Shown in pieces: positions 17,440 through 26,970 of a stretch of DNA of 64,000 nt; within the stretch, counting starts at the first letter, position 1; every line of letters begins with the position of its first letter. The DNA is from DASZVB01 sp036272055 (GTDB taxonomy: Bacteria; Myxococcota_A; Polyangia; Polyangiales; Polyangiaceae). The notes beneath the pieces are model-generated. The model searched no databases. It had not been told where the DNA came from and saw only the letters and a program-made list of their open reading frames with translations. A program made the position numbers and the translations under genes. The DNA lies in contig DATAZL010000039.1 in NCBI GenBank assembly GCA_036272055.1, forward strand, positions 8,322 to 72,321. Reading direction: 5' to 3'.

Positions 17440-18668
17440 GCGATCCGGTCCGCACCGAGAGCGAAAGCGTAAGGATGAGTGGCGTCGACCCGGTGCTCGC
17501 CGCCGTGGTCATCGGCCTGGTCGGCTTCGGCATCGTCATGGTGTTCAGCGCGAGCACCATCGAGGCGACGGTGACGTTCCACGACCCGTACTACTTCCTG
17601 AAAAAGCAGGGCGCGTACGGCGTGCTCTCCCTCATCGTGATGGCGCTCGTGTCGCGCACGGATTACCACCGGCTCCGTCCGCTCACGTACCCGGTGCTCG
17701 CCGGGAGCACGCTCCTTCTCGCGATGAGCGTCGCGGGCTTCGGGCACAGCGGCGGTGGCGCGGCGCGCTGGCTCCGCGTCGGCCCGGTGAACTTTCAGCC
17801 GTCGGAAGGCGCCAAGGTCGCGCTCATCCTCTGGCTCGCGTACTCCCTCGAGAAGAAGCGCGACCAGGTGAAGAGCTTCAGCATCGGGATGCTGCCGCAC
17901 TTTCTCATGGCCGGCGTGCTGATGCTCCTCTGCCTCAAGCAACCGGACTTCGGCGGCGCGCTCGTGCTCCTGCTGCTCACGTTCACGCTCCTCTTCGTCG
18001 CGGGCGCTCGACTCGGCTATCTCCTCGGCGCGCTCATCCTCGGCGCCGCGGCGGGCGCGTGGCTCGTCCGCTCCAAGGCGTATCGCTGGGAGCGCGTGCT
18101 CGCGTGGTTCAACATGGCGGAGCACCGGCAAGATCTCGCGTACCAGCCCTTCCAGTCGGTCATGAGCTTCGGCTCCGGCCAGGGAACGGGCATGGGGCTC
18201 GGCAAGGGGCTCCAGGTTCTCTATCTGCCCGAAGCGCACACCGACTTCGTCTCCGCGATCATCGGCGAGGAGCTCGGCTTCATCGGCATCCTCGCCCTCT
18301 GCCTGACGTATCTCGTCATCGTGGCGCGCGGCGTGCGTGCGGCGCTCCGCGCCGAGGACGAGTACGGCTCCTACATCGCGTTCGGCATCTCGGTGCTGTT
18401 CGGCCTGCAGGCGCTCATCAACCTCGCCGTCGCGATGGCGGTGCTGCCGACCAAGGGTCTCACGCTGCCCTTCGTCAGCTACGGCGGGTCGTCGCTCATC
18501 GTCTGCTCCGCGGCGATGGGCGTCCTCCTGAACATCTCCCGCGAGCGCAGCGTGAACCGGCGCACCGTCGTCGACGGCAAGGGCGCCGAGGCCAGCGCGC
18601 TGGTCGCTTCTGCAGCGGATTTCGCCCCCGACGAGCCGTCCCTCGACGGCGCGGAGGGAGCCCAGTGA
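17436..18668 (+). CDS. ftsW: Peptidoglycan polymerase FtsW (SEDS family)
   Basis: A 410-residue SEDS glycosyltransferase with about ten membrane helices that polymerises lipid II at the septum with FtsI. Visible signatures are MVFSASTIEA, RWLRVGPVNFQPSEGAKVALI, KQPDFGGALVLL, the FQSVMSFGSGQGTGMGLGKGLQVLYLPEAHTDFVSAIIGEELGFIG block and LPFVSYGGSSLI. The start ATG 17436 overlaps the murD stop and has GAGGAGG 5 bases upstream. The C-terminal tail of about 50 residues is cytoplasmic and Ala-rich. The stop overlaps murG as GTGA. Confidence 0.97.
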   Translation: MSDPVRTESESVRMSGVDPVLAAVVIGLVGFGIVMVFSASTIEATVTFHDPYYFLKKQGAYGVLSLIVMALVSRTDYHRLRPLTYPVLAGSTLLLAMSVAGFGHSGGGAARWLRVGPVNFQPSEGAKVALILWLAYSLEKKRDQVKSFSIGMLPHFLMAGVLMLLCLKQPDFGGALVLLLLTFTLLFVAGARLGYLLGALILGAAAGAWLVRSKAYRWERVLAWFNMAEHRQDLAYQPFQSVMSFGSGQGTGMGLGKGLQVLYLPEAHTDFVSAIIGEELGFIGILALCLTYLVIVARGVRAALRAEDEYGSYIAFGISVLFGLQALINLAVAMAVLPTKGLTLPFVSYGGSSLIVCSAAMGVLLNISRERSVNRRTVVDGKGAEASALVASAADFAPDEPSLDGAEGAQ

Positions 18669-19831
18669 CGTCGCTCCTCTTCGCCGGCGGTGGCACCGGC
18701 GGGCACGTCTTCCCGATGATCGCCGTCGCGGACGCCGTCCGTGCGCTCGCGCCCGACGTCGAGCTCGTGTTCGCCGGAACCGCGCGCGGCCTCGAGGTGA
18801 AGGTCGTGCCCGCGCGCGGCTACGTCCTCGAGACCCTGAACATCGCGCCCCTGCGCGGAGACGGCCTCCGCGGCGCGGTGCGCGGGACGTATCTCGCCGC
18901 ACGCGCCGTCGTGGACGCTCGCGCGCTCGTGCGCCGGCACGTCCCGCGCGCGGTGCTCTCCGTCGGTGGGTACGCCGCGGGCCCCATCGCGCTCGCCGCG
19001 CGCTCGCTCGGCGTGCCGGTCGCCCTGGTCGAGCCGAACGGCGCGATCGGCCTCGCCAACCGGCTCGTCGCGCCGTTCGTGCAGCGCGCGTACATCGCCT
19101 TTCCGGAAGCCGAGAAGCATTTTTCGCGAAACCGGACGCTCTCGACGGGAGTACCTCTCCGTGAAGGGTTCACCCCGCGCGACTACCCGCCTGGTCGGAA
19201 GCCCTCCGCGTTTTCCGTGCTCGTCCTCGGCGGCAGCCAGGGCGCCGAGTCTCTGAACCGCACCGTACCGCGCTCTCTGTCGCGTCTTGCGGGCGTCGAC
19301 GTGACCGTCGTGCATCAGTGCGGCTCCGGGCGGGACGCCCAGGTTCGTGCGCTCTACGACGAGCTCGGGTTCGGCGAGCGGGCCCAGGTGACGCCGTTCA
19401 TCGACGACGTCCCCGGCGCGCTCGGCCGCGCCGATCTCGTGATCGGCCGTGCCGGCGCGAGCGCCGTCGCCGAGCTCTGCGCCGTCGGGCGGCCGAGCCT
19501 CCTGATTCCGTACCCGTACGCCGGCGATCATCAGCGCCACAACGCCGAGTCGCTCGAGCGACGTGGAGCCGCCCTCTGTGTCCTCACCCAGGACGCCACC
19601 GAGGCGCGGCTCGAGGCGGAGCTGCGGCGTCTCGAGCGCGACCGCGGCGCTCTCGCGAAGATGGCCGCTGCTGCCCGCGACCTCGGACGGCCCGCGGCCG
19701 CGACGATGATTGCTCGCGATCTGCTGGCCCTCGCCGGCATCGCCGAGCACGGCGCGGGCATCGCGCCGGGTCCGTCGAATCACCGACAGGGGGGCGCGCG
19801 TACGGCGCCGTCCCTCGAAGGAGCGGCGTAG
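18665..19831 (+). CDS. murG: UDP-GlcNAc transferase MurG (lipid II synthase)
   Basis: A 388-residue peripheral GT28 glycosyltransferase that adds GlcNAc to lipid I on the cytoplasmic face. The N-terminal glycine loop GGGTGGH is at 8-14. The second conserved region VLSVGGYAAGPIALAA and the C-terminal nucleotide-sugar site (VLVLGGSQGAESLN; DLVIGRAGASAVAELCAVGRPSLLIPYPYAGDHQRHNA) are present. It carries about 25 extra residues at the C-terminus compared with E. coli. The GTG start overlaps the ftsW stop; a huge in-frame extension upstream is shadow of ftsW. Confidence 0.97.
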   Translation: MTSLLFAGGGTGGHVFPMIAVADAVRALAPDVELVFAGTARGLEVKVVPARGYVLETLNIAPLRGDGLRGAVRGTYLAARAVVDARALVRRHVPRAVLSVGGYAAGPIALAARSLGVPVALVEPNGAIGLANRLVAPFVQRAYIAFPEAEKHFSRNRTLSTGVPLREGFTPRDYPPGRKPSAFSVLVLGGSQGAESLNRTVPRSLSRLAGVDVTVVHQCGSGRDAQVRALYDELGFGERAQVTPFIDDVPGALGRADLVIGRAGASAVAELCAVGRPSLLIPYPYAGDHQRHNAESLERRGAALCVLTQDATEARLEAELRRLERDRGALAKMAAAARDLGRPAAATMIARDLLALAGIAEHGAGIAPGPSNHRQGGARTAPSLEGAA

Positions 19832-21226
19832 ATGTTCCGCGGTCGCGTCCGGCACGTGCACTTCATCGGCGTCGGCGGCATCGGCATGAGCGGCCTCGCC
19901 GAGATCCTCCGGACCCTCGAGTTCGACGTGTCCGGGTCGGACATGAAGGAGGGCGACACGACGCACCGGCTCGCCCGCCTCGGGGTGCGCATCGACGTCG
20001 GTCATCGTGCCGAAAACGTGCGTGGAGCCGACGTCGTCGTGTACTCGAGTGCAATCAACACTCAGAACCCCGAGATCGTCGAGGCGCACCGCTCGCATAT
20101 CCCCGTCATCCCCCGGGCGGAGATGCTCGCCGAGCTCATGCGCGTGAAGTACGGCGTCGCCATCGCCGGCTCCCACGGCAAGACCACGACGACCTCCCTC
20201 GTGGCCACCATCCTGGGCGCTGCCGGCTTCGACCCGACGGTCGTCGTGGGCGGCCGGATGCACGTCTGGAACACGAACGCGAAGCTCGGGGCAGGGGATC
20301 TCCTCGTCGCCGAGGCCGACGAGAGCGACGGCTCGTTCCTGCGCCTCACTCCGACCATCGCGGCGGTCACGAACATCGACGCCGAGCACCTCGATTTCTA
20401 CGGGACCCACGAGAACGTGAAGGAGGCCTTCGTGCAGTTCGTGCAGAAGGTGCCTTTTTACGGCCTCGCCGTGCTCTGCCTCGACCATCCGTCGGTGCAG
20501 GAGCTCCTGCCGCGGGTCGGCCGCCGGCACGTCACGTACGGCCTCTCGCCCCAGGCCGACTACTCGGCGCGGGCCATCGCTCACCACAAGCTCCGGACGA
20601 GCTTCGTCGCGTACAAGAGTGGCCGCGCCCTCGGGGAGTTCGTCGTGCAGATGCCCGGCGAGCACAACGTCCTGAACTGCCTCGCCGCGATCGCCATCGC
20701 GGACGAGCTCGAGGTCCCCCTCGACGTCATCAAGGACGCCCTGGCCGGCTTCCGCGGCGTGGCCCGCCGCTTCACCATCGTCGCCGAGGTCAACGGGATC
20801 GCCCTCATCGACGACTACGGCCACCACCCGGCCGAGGTCGTCGCGACGCTCGCTGCGGCTCGAAAGGCCTTCGACGGCCGGGTGATCGTCGCGTTCCAGC
20901 CGCACCGGCACACTCGCACGCACCATCTCTTCGACGAGTTCACCCGCGCCTTCAACGACGCCGACCGCGTCGTGCTCCTCGACATCTACGCCGCCGGGGA
21001 GGCGCCGATCGAGGGCGTCTCGAGCGCGCGCCTCGCCGAAGCCATCCGCGAGCACGGCCACCACGCCGTCTCCTACGAGTCGAGCCGCGGCGAGATCGCG
21101 AAGATCCTCGCTGCAGAAGCGAAGCCCGGCGATTGCGTCATCGCGCTCGGCGCCGGCGACGTGAACCGCCTCCTGAAGGACGTCGAGACGCTCCTCGCCG
21201 CCGGCACGAAGGGACCGCCGTCGTGA
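19832..21226 (+). CDS. murC: UDP-N-acetylmuramate-L-alanine ligase MurC
   Basis: A 464-residue cytoplasmic Mur ligase adding the first L-Ala to UDP-MurNAc. The N-terminal HFIGVGGIGMSGLAEIL binds UDP-MurNAc. The ATP loop AGSHGKTTT is at 112-120, followed by VVVGGRMHVWNTNAKLGAGD and VAEADESDGSFL typical of MurC. The C-terminal domain has LIDDYGHHPAEVVATL and FQPHRHTRTHHLFDEF. ATG 19832 directly follows the murG stop with GGAG 9 bases upstream. In many bacteria murB and ddl come next, but here ftsQ follows directly with a GTGA overlap. Confidence 0.97.
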   Translation: MFRGRVRHVHFIGVGGIGMSGLAEILRTLEFDVSGSDMKEGDTTHRLARLGVRIDVGHRAENVRGADVVVYSSAINTQNPEIVEAHRSHIPVIPRAEMLAELMRVKYGVAIAGSHGKTTTTSLVATILGAAGFDPTVVVGGRMHVWNTNAKLGAGDLLVAEADESDGSFLRLTPTIAAVTNIDAEHLDFYGTHENVKEAFVQFVQKVPFYGLAVLCLDHPSVQELLPRVGRRHVTYGLSPQADYSARAIAHHKLRTSFVAYKSGRALGEFVVQMPGEHNVLNCLAAIAIADELEVPLDVIKDALAGFRGVARRFTIVAEVNGIALIDDYGHHPAEVVATLAAARKAFDGRVIVAFQPHRHTRTHHLFDEFTRAFNDADRVVLLDIYAAGEAPIEGVSSARLAEAIREHGHHAVSYESSRGEIAKILAAEAKPGDCVIALGAGDVNRLLKDVETLLAAGTKGPPS

Positions 21227-22134
21227 GCCGGCGACGGACTGCCCGGGCCGCGCACGGGGCCGCCTTCGAGGCGCCCGCGGAGTTCGGCTTCGTCACCGGC
21301 GAGAGCCCGCCACCCCCGCGGGTCGGCAACAGCCGGGTTCGTCCCGCCAAGGTGACCGCGAAGGCGCCGGCCAGGTTGCTCGGGATCGTCGTCTCTGCCG
21401 CGAAGCTCTCCATCGGCGTCGCGGTGGTCGTCGGCATCTCCGTCGCGATCGCCTGGGGCGCGCACCGTTACGCCGTCACCACGCCGCGGTTCGCGATCCG
21501 GCAGCTCGACGTCCGGGGAAACCGCCACCACAGCGGGGACCAGCTCGCGCACCTCGCCGGCATCGAGCGCGGCCAGAATCTCTTCGCGGTGGACGCCGTG
21601 GCTGCCGAGCGGAAGCTCCTCGACGATCCCTGGGTCCGGACGGCGAAGATTGGCCGTGAGCTCCCGGCGACCCTCCGCATCGAGGTGACGGAGCGCGACG
21701 TCGCCGCCGAGACCGTGCTCGAGGACGGCCTTTACCTGGTCACGCCGGAAGGCGAGCCCTTCAAGGCCGCCGAGGCCGGCGATCCGAACGACCTGCCGGT
21801 GATCACCGGCATCGGCCCGCGGGATCTCGCGATCGACCGCGCCCGCGCCATCGACCGCATCGCGATCGGGCTCGAGGTGCTCCGCGAGTACCAGGCGCTG
21901 CCCCTCTCCAAGGTCTACGAGCCCGAGGAAGTGCATCTGGAACCCGACGGTGCGGTGACCCTCACCGTCGGCAAGCGCGGCATGACGTTCCAGCTCGGCA
22001 TGGGCCCCTTCCGCCAGAAGCTCCTCATGGCCGCCCGGGTGGTCGCCAAGATCCAGGCGACGGGGGACCTCCCTGGGGTCGTGTTTCTCGACAACCAGGC
22101 ACACCCCGAGCGGGTCGTCGTGAGGATGCGGTGA
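21223..22134 (+). CDS. ftsQ: Cell division protein FtsQ
   Basis: A 303-residue bitopic division protein. A basic, Pro-rich cytoplasmic tail of about 60 residues is followed by one membrane helix (about 60-84), a POTRA domain (about 89-160; FAIRQLDVRGNRHHSGDQLAHLAGIERGQNLF) and the FtsQ/DivIB beta domain (to the C-terminus, ending RVVVRMR). FtsQ forms the FtsQLB complex that recruits and controls FtsWI. The GTG start overlaps the murC stop. The identity rests on the POTRA domain and on position between murC and ftsA. It is the last of the tightly overlapping genes; 124 bp follow before ftsA. Confidence 0.94.
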   Translation: MSRRRTARAAHGAAFEAPAEFGFVTGESPPPPRVGNSRVRPAKVTAKAPARLLGIVVSAAKLSIGVAVVVGISVAIAWGAHRYAVTTPRFAIRQLDVRGNRHHSGDQLAHLAGIERGQNLFAVDAVAAERKLLDDPWVRTAKIGRELPATLRIEVTERDVAAETVLEDGLYLVTPEGEPFKAAEAGDPNDLPVITGIGPRDLAIDRARAIDRIAIGLEVLREYQALPLSKVYEPEEVHLEPDGAVTLTVGKRGMTFQLGMGPFRQKLLMAARVVAKIQATGDLPGVVFLDNQAHPERVVVRMR

Positions 22135-22258
22135 CGCCCGCGGTACTCCAGCGATTCTCGCGGCGCCAAAACTTGGCCCGCGTTTCGCCAGCATGGCAGC
22201 GTCGTTGACGCGCCTTCAGCGAAAAACAGCATAGATCTTGCCGCGTAACGTGAGACCC

Positions 22259-23536
22259 ATGACCAGCTCGAGCTCCCCGGAAATCATCGTCGGCCTGGAC
22301 CTCGGCAGCACCAAGGTGTCTGCCGTCGTGGGAGAGGTCGACGCCGACGGCATCACCATCCTTGGTGTCGGAAATGTTCCCTGCCGCGGACTCCGCAAGG
22401 GCGTCGTTTCGAACATCGAGTGGACGGTGCGGTCCATCCGCGAGGCAGTCGACGCCGCCGAGACCATGGCCGGCGTCGAGATCCAGACCGTGTACGCCGG
22501 GGTCGCCGGCGCGCACATCCGGAGCCACGTCTCCGACGGCGTCGCGGCCATCTCCGGTCGCGAGGTCACCGTCACCGACCTCGAGCGCGTGCTCGAGGGT
22601 GCGCGCGCGATCCCGGTCGACGCCGATCGAATGATCCTGCACGCGCTGCCGCGCGAGTACATCGTCGACAACCAGGACGGCGTCCGCGATCCCATCGGGA
22701 TGAGCGGCGTGCGCCTCCAGGTGCGCGTGAATCTCATCACGGCCGCGAGCTCGTGCGTCCAGAACGTCATGCGCTGCGTGGAGCGCTGCGGCCTCGAGGT
22801 CGCGGACATCGTGCTCGAGCCGCTCGCGAGCGCCGACGCGGTCCTCTCCGACGACGAGAAGGAGATCGGCGTCGGGGTCATCGACATCGGCGGCGGCACG
22901 ACGGATCTGCTCGTCTACGCCGATGGCGGCATCGCCCACACCAGCGTGATCCCCGCGGGCGGCAACAACATCACCCGCGACGTCTCGGCCGGGCTCCGCA
23001 CGCCGGGTGGCGAGGCCGAGCGGCTCAAGCGGAACTTCGGCTGCGCCCTCGGCCGCATGATCGCCGACGACGAAGAGATCGAGGTGCCCGGCGTCGGTGG
23101 TCACTCGCCGCGCAAGGTCGCGCGAAGGGTCATCTCGGACATCATCGAGCCGCGCGTCGAGGAGATCTTCAGCGAGGCGCGCCGTCGCATCGAAGAGGCG
23201 GGCCTCATCGAGCAGATCAGCGCCGGCTTCGTGCTCACTGGCGGCGCGGTCCTCATGGAGGGGATGGTCGAGTGCGCCGAGGAGGTGCTCGGCATGCCGG
23301 TGCGTCTCGGCTTCCCGGTGGGCGTGAAGGGCATCGTGCAGCTCGTGCAGGGCCCGCAGTATGCGACCGGAGTCGGCCTGGTCCGCTACGGCGCGAGCAA
23401 GCTCGCCGAGGCACGCGCGCGCGCCGAGCACGTCGAGCGCGGCGAGCCGGAACACCGCGGCAGCAGCATCATCACGCCGCAGCAGGTGTCACACCGCGGC
23501 GGCGGGTTCTGGACTTGGTTCAAAGCAGCATTCTGA
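22259..23536 (+). CDS. ftsA: Cell division actin homologue FtsA
   Basis: A 425-residue actin-family ATPase that tethers FtsZ to the membrane. The nucleotide-binding motifs are IIVGLDLGSTKVSAVVGEV (phosphate 1), VGVIDIGGGTTDLLVYADG (phosphate 2) and GFVLTGGAVLMEGM (adenosine). The 1C domain specific to FtsA lies at about 85-165, and the C-terminus (GGGFWTWFKAAF) is the amphipathic membrane-binding helix. Length matches E. coli (420). ATG 22259 was chosen; GTG 22250 and TTG 22238 in frame are alternatives. The 124-bp upstream gap may hold an internal promoter, but I see no convincing boxes. Confidence 0.96.
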   Translation: MTSSSSPEIIVGLDLGSTKVSAVVGEVDADGITILGVGNVPCRGLRKGVVSNIEWTVRSIREAVDAAETMAGVEIQTVYAGVAGAHIRSHVSDGVAAISGREVTVTDLERVLEGARAIPVDADRMILHALPREYIVDNQDGVRDPIGMSGVRLQVRVNLITAASSCVQNVMRCVERCGLEVADIVLEPLASADAVLSDDEKEIGVGVIDIGGGTTDLLVYADGGIAHTSVIPAGGNNITRDVSAGLRTPGGEAERLKRNFGCALGRMIADDEEIEVPGVGGHSPRKVARRVISDIIEPRVEEIFSEARRRIEEAGLIEQISAGFVLTGGAVLMEGMVECAEEVLGMPVRLGFPVGVKGIVQLVQGPQYATGVGLVRYGASKLAEARARAEHVERGEPEHRGSSIITPQQVSHRGGGFWTWFKAAF

Positions 23537-23684
23537 GATTTCGGAGCGAACAACACGGAAGGCAGGTCGGCGTAGCGCACAGAGCAGAGCGAATCGGATG
23601 GAGACTCACGACTCGATCGTGACGGGGAGAGGCACCCCGGTTTCCGGAAGACCGCACCGCTCGAGCGCTGGCTGGGAGGACAAC

Positions 23685-24959
23685 ATGAGTTTCTCGATCG
23701 AATTTGCAGACGAGATGGCAAGCTACAGCGCGCGTATCAAGGTCGTGGGCTGTGGCGGTTCCGGTGGGAACGCCATCAACACGATGATCCACTTCGGCCT
23801 GGAGGGCGTGGAGTTCATCGCGGTGAACACCGACGCACAGGCTCTCAACGCCAACCTGGCCCCCGTGAAGATCCCCATCGGCGGGGCCGTCACCAAGGGT
23901 CTCGGCGCGGGCGCCGATCCGGAGCGCGGGCGAAAGGCCGCTCTCGAGGACGTGACGCGTCTCAAGGACGCGATCGCGGGCGCGGACATGGTCTTCGTCA
24001 CCGCCGGCATGGGCGGTGGAACCGGAACGGGTGCGGCGCCGATCATCGCGCAGCTCGCCCGCGAGGAAGGTGCGCTCACGGTGGGCGTCGTCACCAAGCC
24101 GTTCATCTTCGAGGGGCGCAAGCGTGCCCGTCACGCCGAGCAGGGGCTCGCGATACTCACCGAGCACGTCGACACCCTCATCACGATCCCGAACGAGAAG
24201 CTCATCACGCTCGCCGACGACCAGCTGACCTTCGTCGACGCCTTCCGCAAGGCCGACGAGGTGCTCTTCCAGGCGATCAAGGGCATCAGCGACCTCATCA
24301 CGCAGGAAGGCATCGTCAACGTCGACTTCGCCGACGTGCGGGCGGTCATGAGCGGCATGGGCCGCGCCCTCATGGGCACCGGCTGCGCCAAGGGCGAGGG
24401 CCGAGCGCGCCTCGCCGCTCAGGAGGCGATCACCTCGCCGCTCCTCGACGACATCTCGGTCGACGGCGCGACGGGCGTGCTCATCAACATCGTCGGCGGC
24501 CCCGACATGAAGATGCGCGAGATCCAGGAAGCCGCGACGCTCGTGCAAGAGCAGGCGCACGAGGACGCGAACATCATCTTCGGCGCGACCGTCGACGAGT
24601 CGATGGCCGACATGCTCAAGGTGACCGTCATCGCGACCGGCTTCGACCGCGCCAACGAGGAGCACGCGCACCTCATGAAGCAGGCGAGCCGCCAGCCGAT
24701 CGAGCGCGACATGCCGTCGCACGCAGCGCGCTCGTCGCACGGGCATCATCACCAGCCGGAGCCGGCGTACTCGGTGCGCCGCCCGCAGGCGCCGTCGACG
24801 CTTCACGTGCAAGCGCACTCGAGCGCGCCGCCGAACAGCGGTCCGCAATCGCAGCTCCCTCACGTTCGGGATCGCATCACGTTCCCGTCCACGCCGTCCC
24901 AGGCGAGCCTCGAGCACGAGTGGGACATCCCGACCTTCCAGCGCCGCGGCGGAGGATGA
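23685..24959 (+). CDS. ftsZ: Cell division tubulin homologue FtsZ
   Basis: A 424-residue GTPase forming the division ring. The GTP-binding tubulin signature GGGTGTG is at 110-116, and the synergy-loop NVDFADVRAVMSGMG is present. After the core (about 335) comes a His/Pro/Ser-rich linker of about 75 residues, then a C-terminal peptide WDIPTFQRRGGG, the site that normally binds FtsA and ZipA. ATG 23685 has GGGAGGA directly upstream, unlike the in-frame extension to 23361 inside ftsA. The 148-bp gap after ftsA and the strong ribosome site suggest independent, high expression. It closes the dcw cluster. Confidence 0.98.
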   Translation: MSFSIEFADEMASYSARIKVVGCGGSGGNAINTMIHFGLEGVEFIAVNTDAQALNANLAPVKIPIGGAVTKGLGAGADPERGRKAALEDVTRLKDAIAGADMVFVTAGMGGGTGTGAAPIIAQLAREEGALTVGVVTKPFIFEGRKRARHAEQGLAILTEHVDTLITIPNEKLITLADDQLTFVDAFRKADEVLFQAIKGISDLITQEGIVNVDFADVRAVMSGMGRALMGTGCAKGEGRARLAAQEAITSPLLDDISVDGATGVLINIVGGPDMKMREIQEAATLVQEQAHEDANIIFGATVDESMADMLKVTVIATGFDRANEEHAHLMKQASRQPIERDMPSHAARSSHGHHHQPEPAYSVRRPQAPSTLHVQAHSSAPPNSGPQSQLPHVRDRITFPSTPSQASLEHEWDIPTFQRRGGG

Positions 24960-25008
24960 ACCTCGCCGTGGTCGCCAGATAAATAGCCTCGCACTGCCTC
25001 CGAATCTC

Positions 25009-25041
25009 GACTGCCCTCCCACGCCCTCTGGGAGGGCAGTC
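25009..25041 (+). terminator. Rho-independent-type terminator after ftsZ
   Basis: GACTGCCCTCCCA (25009-25021), a 7-base loop and TGGGAGGGCAGTC (25029-25041) form a perfect 13-bp stem 49 bp after the ftsZ stop, followed by GTCTATTTG, which is only partly U-rich. It marks the end of the dcw cluster. Confidence 0.85.
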
Positions 25042-25144
25042 GTCTATTTGCCTTCAGCGCTCACGTCCTCGAGAATCGCGCACCTCCGGCGCTCACGGAT
25101 GTGGGCCGGTGGCGCACATGGTCGCGGCGTGAGAGATTGCCGGC

Positions 25145-26611
25145 ATGCGAGGCACTCGAACGGCGTCGGAGCTCTTCGCCCTCGGGCTTCTCTTTGCCGT
25201 CGCGGCGGGGTGCAGCGCGAGCACCGACGGCTCGTCGGCGGCGGGGACCGGAGCGCGCGACGGCGGCGTCGGCGGGGCCACGGCGGCCGGGGGCGCCGCA
25301 AGCGTCGGTCAGGGCGGCACCGTCTCGTCCGCCGGCGTGACCGGGACCGGCGCGATCTTCGCCGGCGTGGGCAACACCAAGTCGTCCGATGCCGGCTCGT
25401 GCGCGCAGGTCGTCAGCAAGGGCGAGATCGTCCCGCTCGACATGTACATCCTGCTCGACAAGTCGTCGTCGATGCTCGACGTCACCGGCGCCGGTCCGAC
25501 GAAGTGGGACGCCATCCGCGCCGCCCTCGAGTCGTTCGTCAACGACTCGGCCTCCGCCGGGCTCAGCGTCGGCCTCCAGTATTTCCCGATCCTGAAACCC
25601 GGCGTGCCCGCCACGTGCACGACCAACGCCGAGTGCGGCGCGGGTGGTCCGTGCTTCCTCGCGTCGTGCGACAACACCGGCGTGATCACGCCGTGCGCGA
25701 CGGCGGCGGACTGCACGCGCGGTGGGCGCTGCGTGCCGTTCGGGGTCTGTGAGCGGTATCCTGTAGGGGGGAGCCCCGAGTTCTGCTCTCCCGTCGGCGG
25801 AACGTGTACCGGCGGCCTTGGTGGCTGCATCGACGTGCCCGATCGCTGGTGCGTGAACGGCATCGAGTGCACCCAGGACAAGTACGCCGCGCCGGCAGTC
25901 GGCATCGCGGTCCTTCCGGGGAACGCCGCTCCGCTCATGAGCTCCATCGACGCCACGACGCCCGAGGGACGAACGCCGACCGCGCCGGCGCTCCAGGGCG
26001 CGATCACCGAGGCCAGCACGTGGGGCAAGGCTCATCAGGGACACCGCGTCGTCGCCGTCCTCGCGACGGACGGGCTACCGACCGAGTGCACGCCGACCGA
26101 CATCAACGGCGTCGCTGCGCTCGCGTCGAGTGGCGTCGGCGCGACCCCGAGCATCTCGACGTTCGTCATCGGCGTCTTCGGCCCCGACGACACCGACAGC
26201 CAGACGAACCTCGACACGATCGCGAAGTCCGGCGGAACGACGAAGGCGTTCATCGTCGACACGAGCGGCGACGTCACCAAGGAGTTCCAGGCCGCGCTGA
26301 ACGCGATCCGTGGCTCGGCGCTCGTCTCCTGTGACTTCCAGGTGCCGCCCAGCACCGGGAGCGCCGGGCTCGACTACGGCAAGGTGAACCTCGAGGTGAC
26401 TAAGTCGACGGGCGACAAGGAACAGCTCGTCTACGTCGACAGCGACGCCGCGTGCGCGTCCGCCACCACGCCAGCGTGGCACTACGACGTCGCGCCCACC
26501 ACCGCCACTCCCCAGCGCATCATCGTCTGCCCCAGCGCCTGCACCGCGATCACGTCCGACCCCGGCGCGCAGGTGAACCTCCAGATCGGCTGCAAAGACA
26601 GCATCCGCTGA
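25145..26611 (+). CDS. von Willebrand factor A domain lipoprotein
   Basis: A 488-residue exported lipoprotein: the signal ends in VAAGC (Cys23), followed by a Gly/Ala/Ser-rich spacer to about residue 85. A vWA domain follows (about 97-385), with the metal-ion-dependent adhesion site DKSSS (Asp105, Ser107, Ser109) and later ATDGLPTEC supplying the second Asp. A Cys-rich insert (about 155-240, at least 12 Cys in CxxxxxCxxx patterns) interrupts it and should be disulfide-bonded. The C-terminal 100 residues are a beta domain. Such vWA lipoproteins are common on myxobacterial surfaces; the ligand is unknown. ATG 25145 follows a GAGAG. It starts a new unit after the ftsZ terminator. Confidence 0.88.
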   Translation: MRGTRTASELFALGLLFAVAAGCSASTDGSSAAGTGARDGGVGGATAAGGAASVGQGGTVSSAGVTGTGAIFAGVGNTKSSDAGSCAQVVSKGEIVPLDMYILLDKSSSMLDVTGAGPTKWDAIRAALESFVNDSASAGLSVGLQYFPILKPGVPATCTTNAECGAGGPCFLASCDNTGVITPCATAADCTRGGRCVPFGVCERYPVGGSPEFCSPVGGTCTGGLGGCIDVPDRWCVNGIECTQDKYAAPAVGIAVLPGNAAPLMSSIDATTPEGRTPTAPALQGAITEASTWGKAHQGHRVVAVLATDGLPTECTPTDINGVAALASSGVGATPSISTFVIGVFGPDDTDSQTNLDTIAKSGGTTKAFIVDTSGDVTKEFQAALNAIRGSALVSCDFQVPPSTGSAGLDYGKVNLEVTKSTGDKEQLVYVDSDAACASATTPAWHYDVAPTTATPQRIIVCPSACTAITSDPGAQVNLQIGCKDSIR

Positions 26612-26849
26612 GCGTCTGCAAGGCCAGCGCTGTACGCCCATCACGCTGCGGCGTGTTCGCCTCATCGGCCTCGGGATATTCGCGCACGGCGTGTTTTCGT
26701 CGATGCCGTCGTGTCCGCTCACACGACCCTCGAGTGGTCACGTCCCCCTTCATTGTAGGGGGGCAAGGGCTGCGGGGGGAAAGTGGCTCTCGGGACTTTT
26801 GAGGGTATCGACGTACTCGACGGCGTCCAGGCCTTCGCGTTCTTCTTCG

Positions 26850-26970
26850 TTCGGAGATCAGATGGAGCGCGCGTTGATCTCGGTGCCCCTGAATCTGGCC
26901 GAGGGCTCCTACAGCCGCGGCAGAATCGCCAGGCGCGGTTCCAGATGGCCGCGGCTTCTGATGAAGCGCG
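26850..26970 (+). pseudogene. Fragment of a four-helix-bundle protein gene, frameshifted
   Basis: One frame reads GDQMERALISVPLNLAEGSYSRGR, the second-helix signature of the four-helix-bundle family (TIGR02436, 23S rRNA intervening-sequence type). The match then continues in another frame as NRQARFQMAAASDEA. A single missing A in the AGAATCG around 26921-26927 explains the shift. No convincing first helix or C-terminal helix is found. It is a remnant, not a working gene. The family has no firmly established cellular function. Confidence 0.7.

Noticed and set aside
22135..22258. Promoter for ftsA (TTGACG near 22204)
   Set aside because: No -10 hexamer at 16-18 bp; too weak to annotate.
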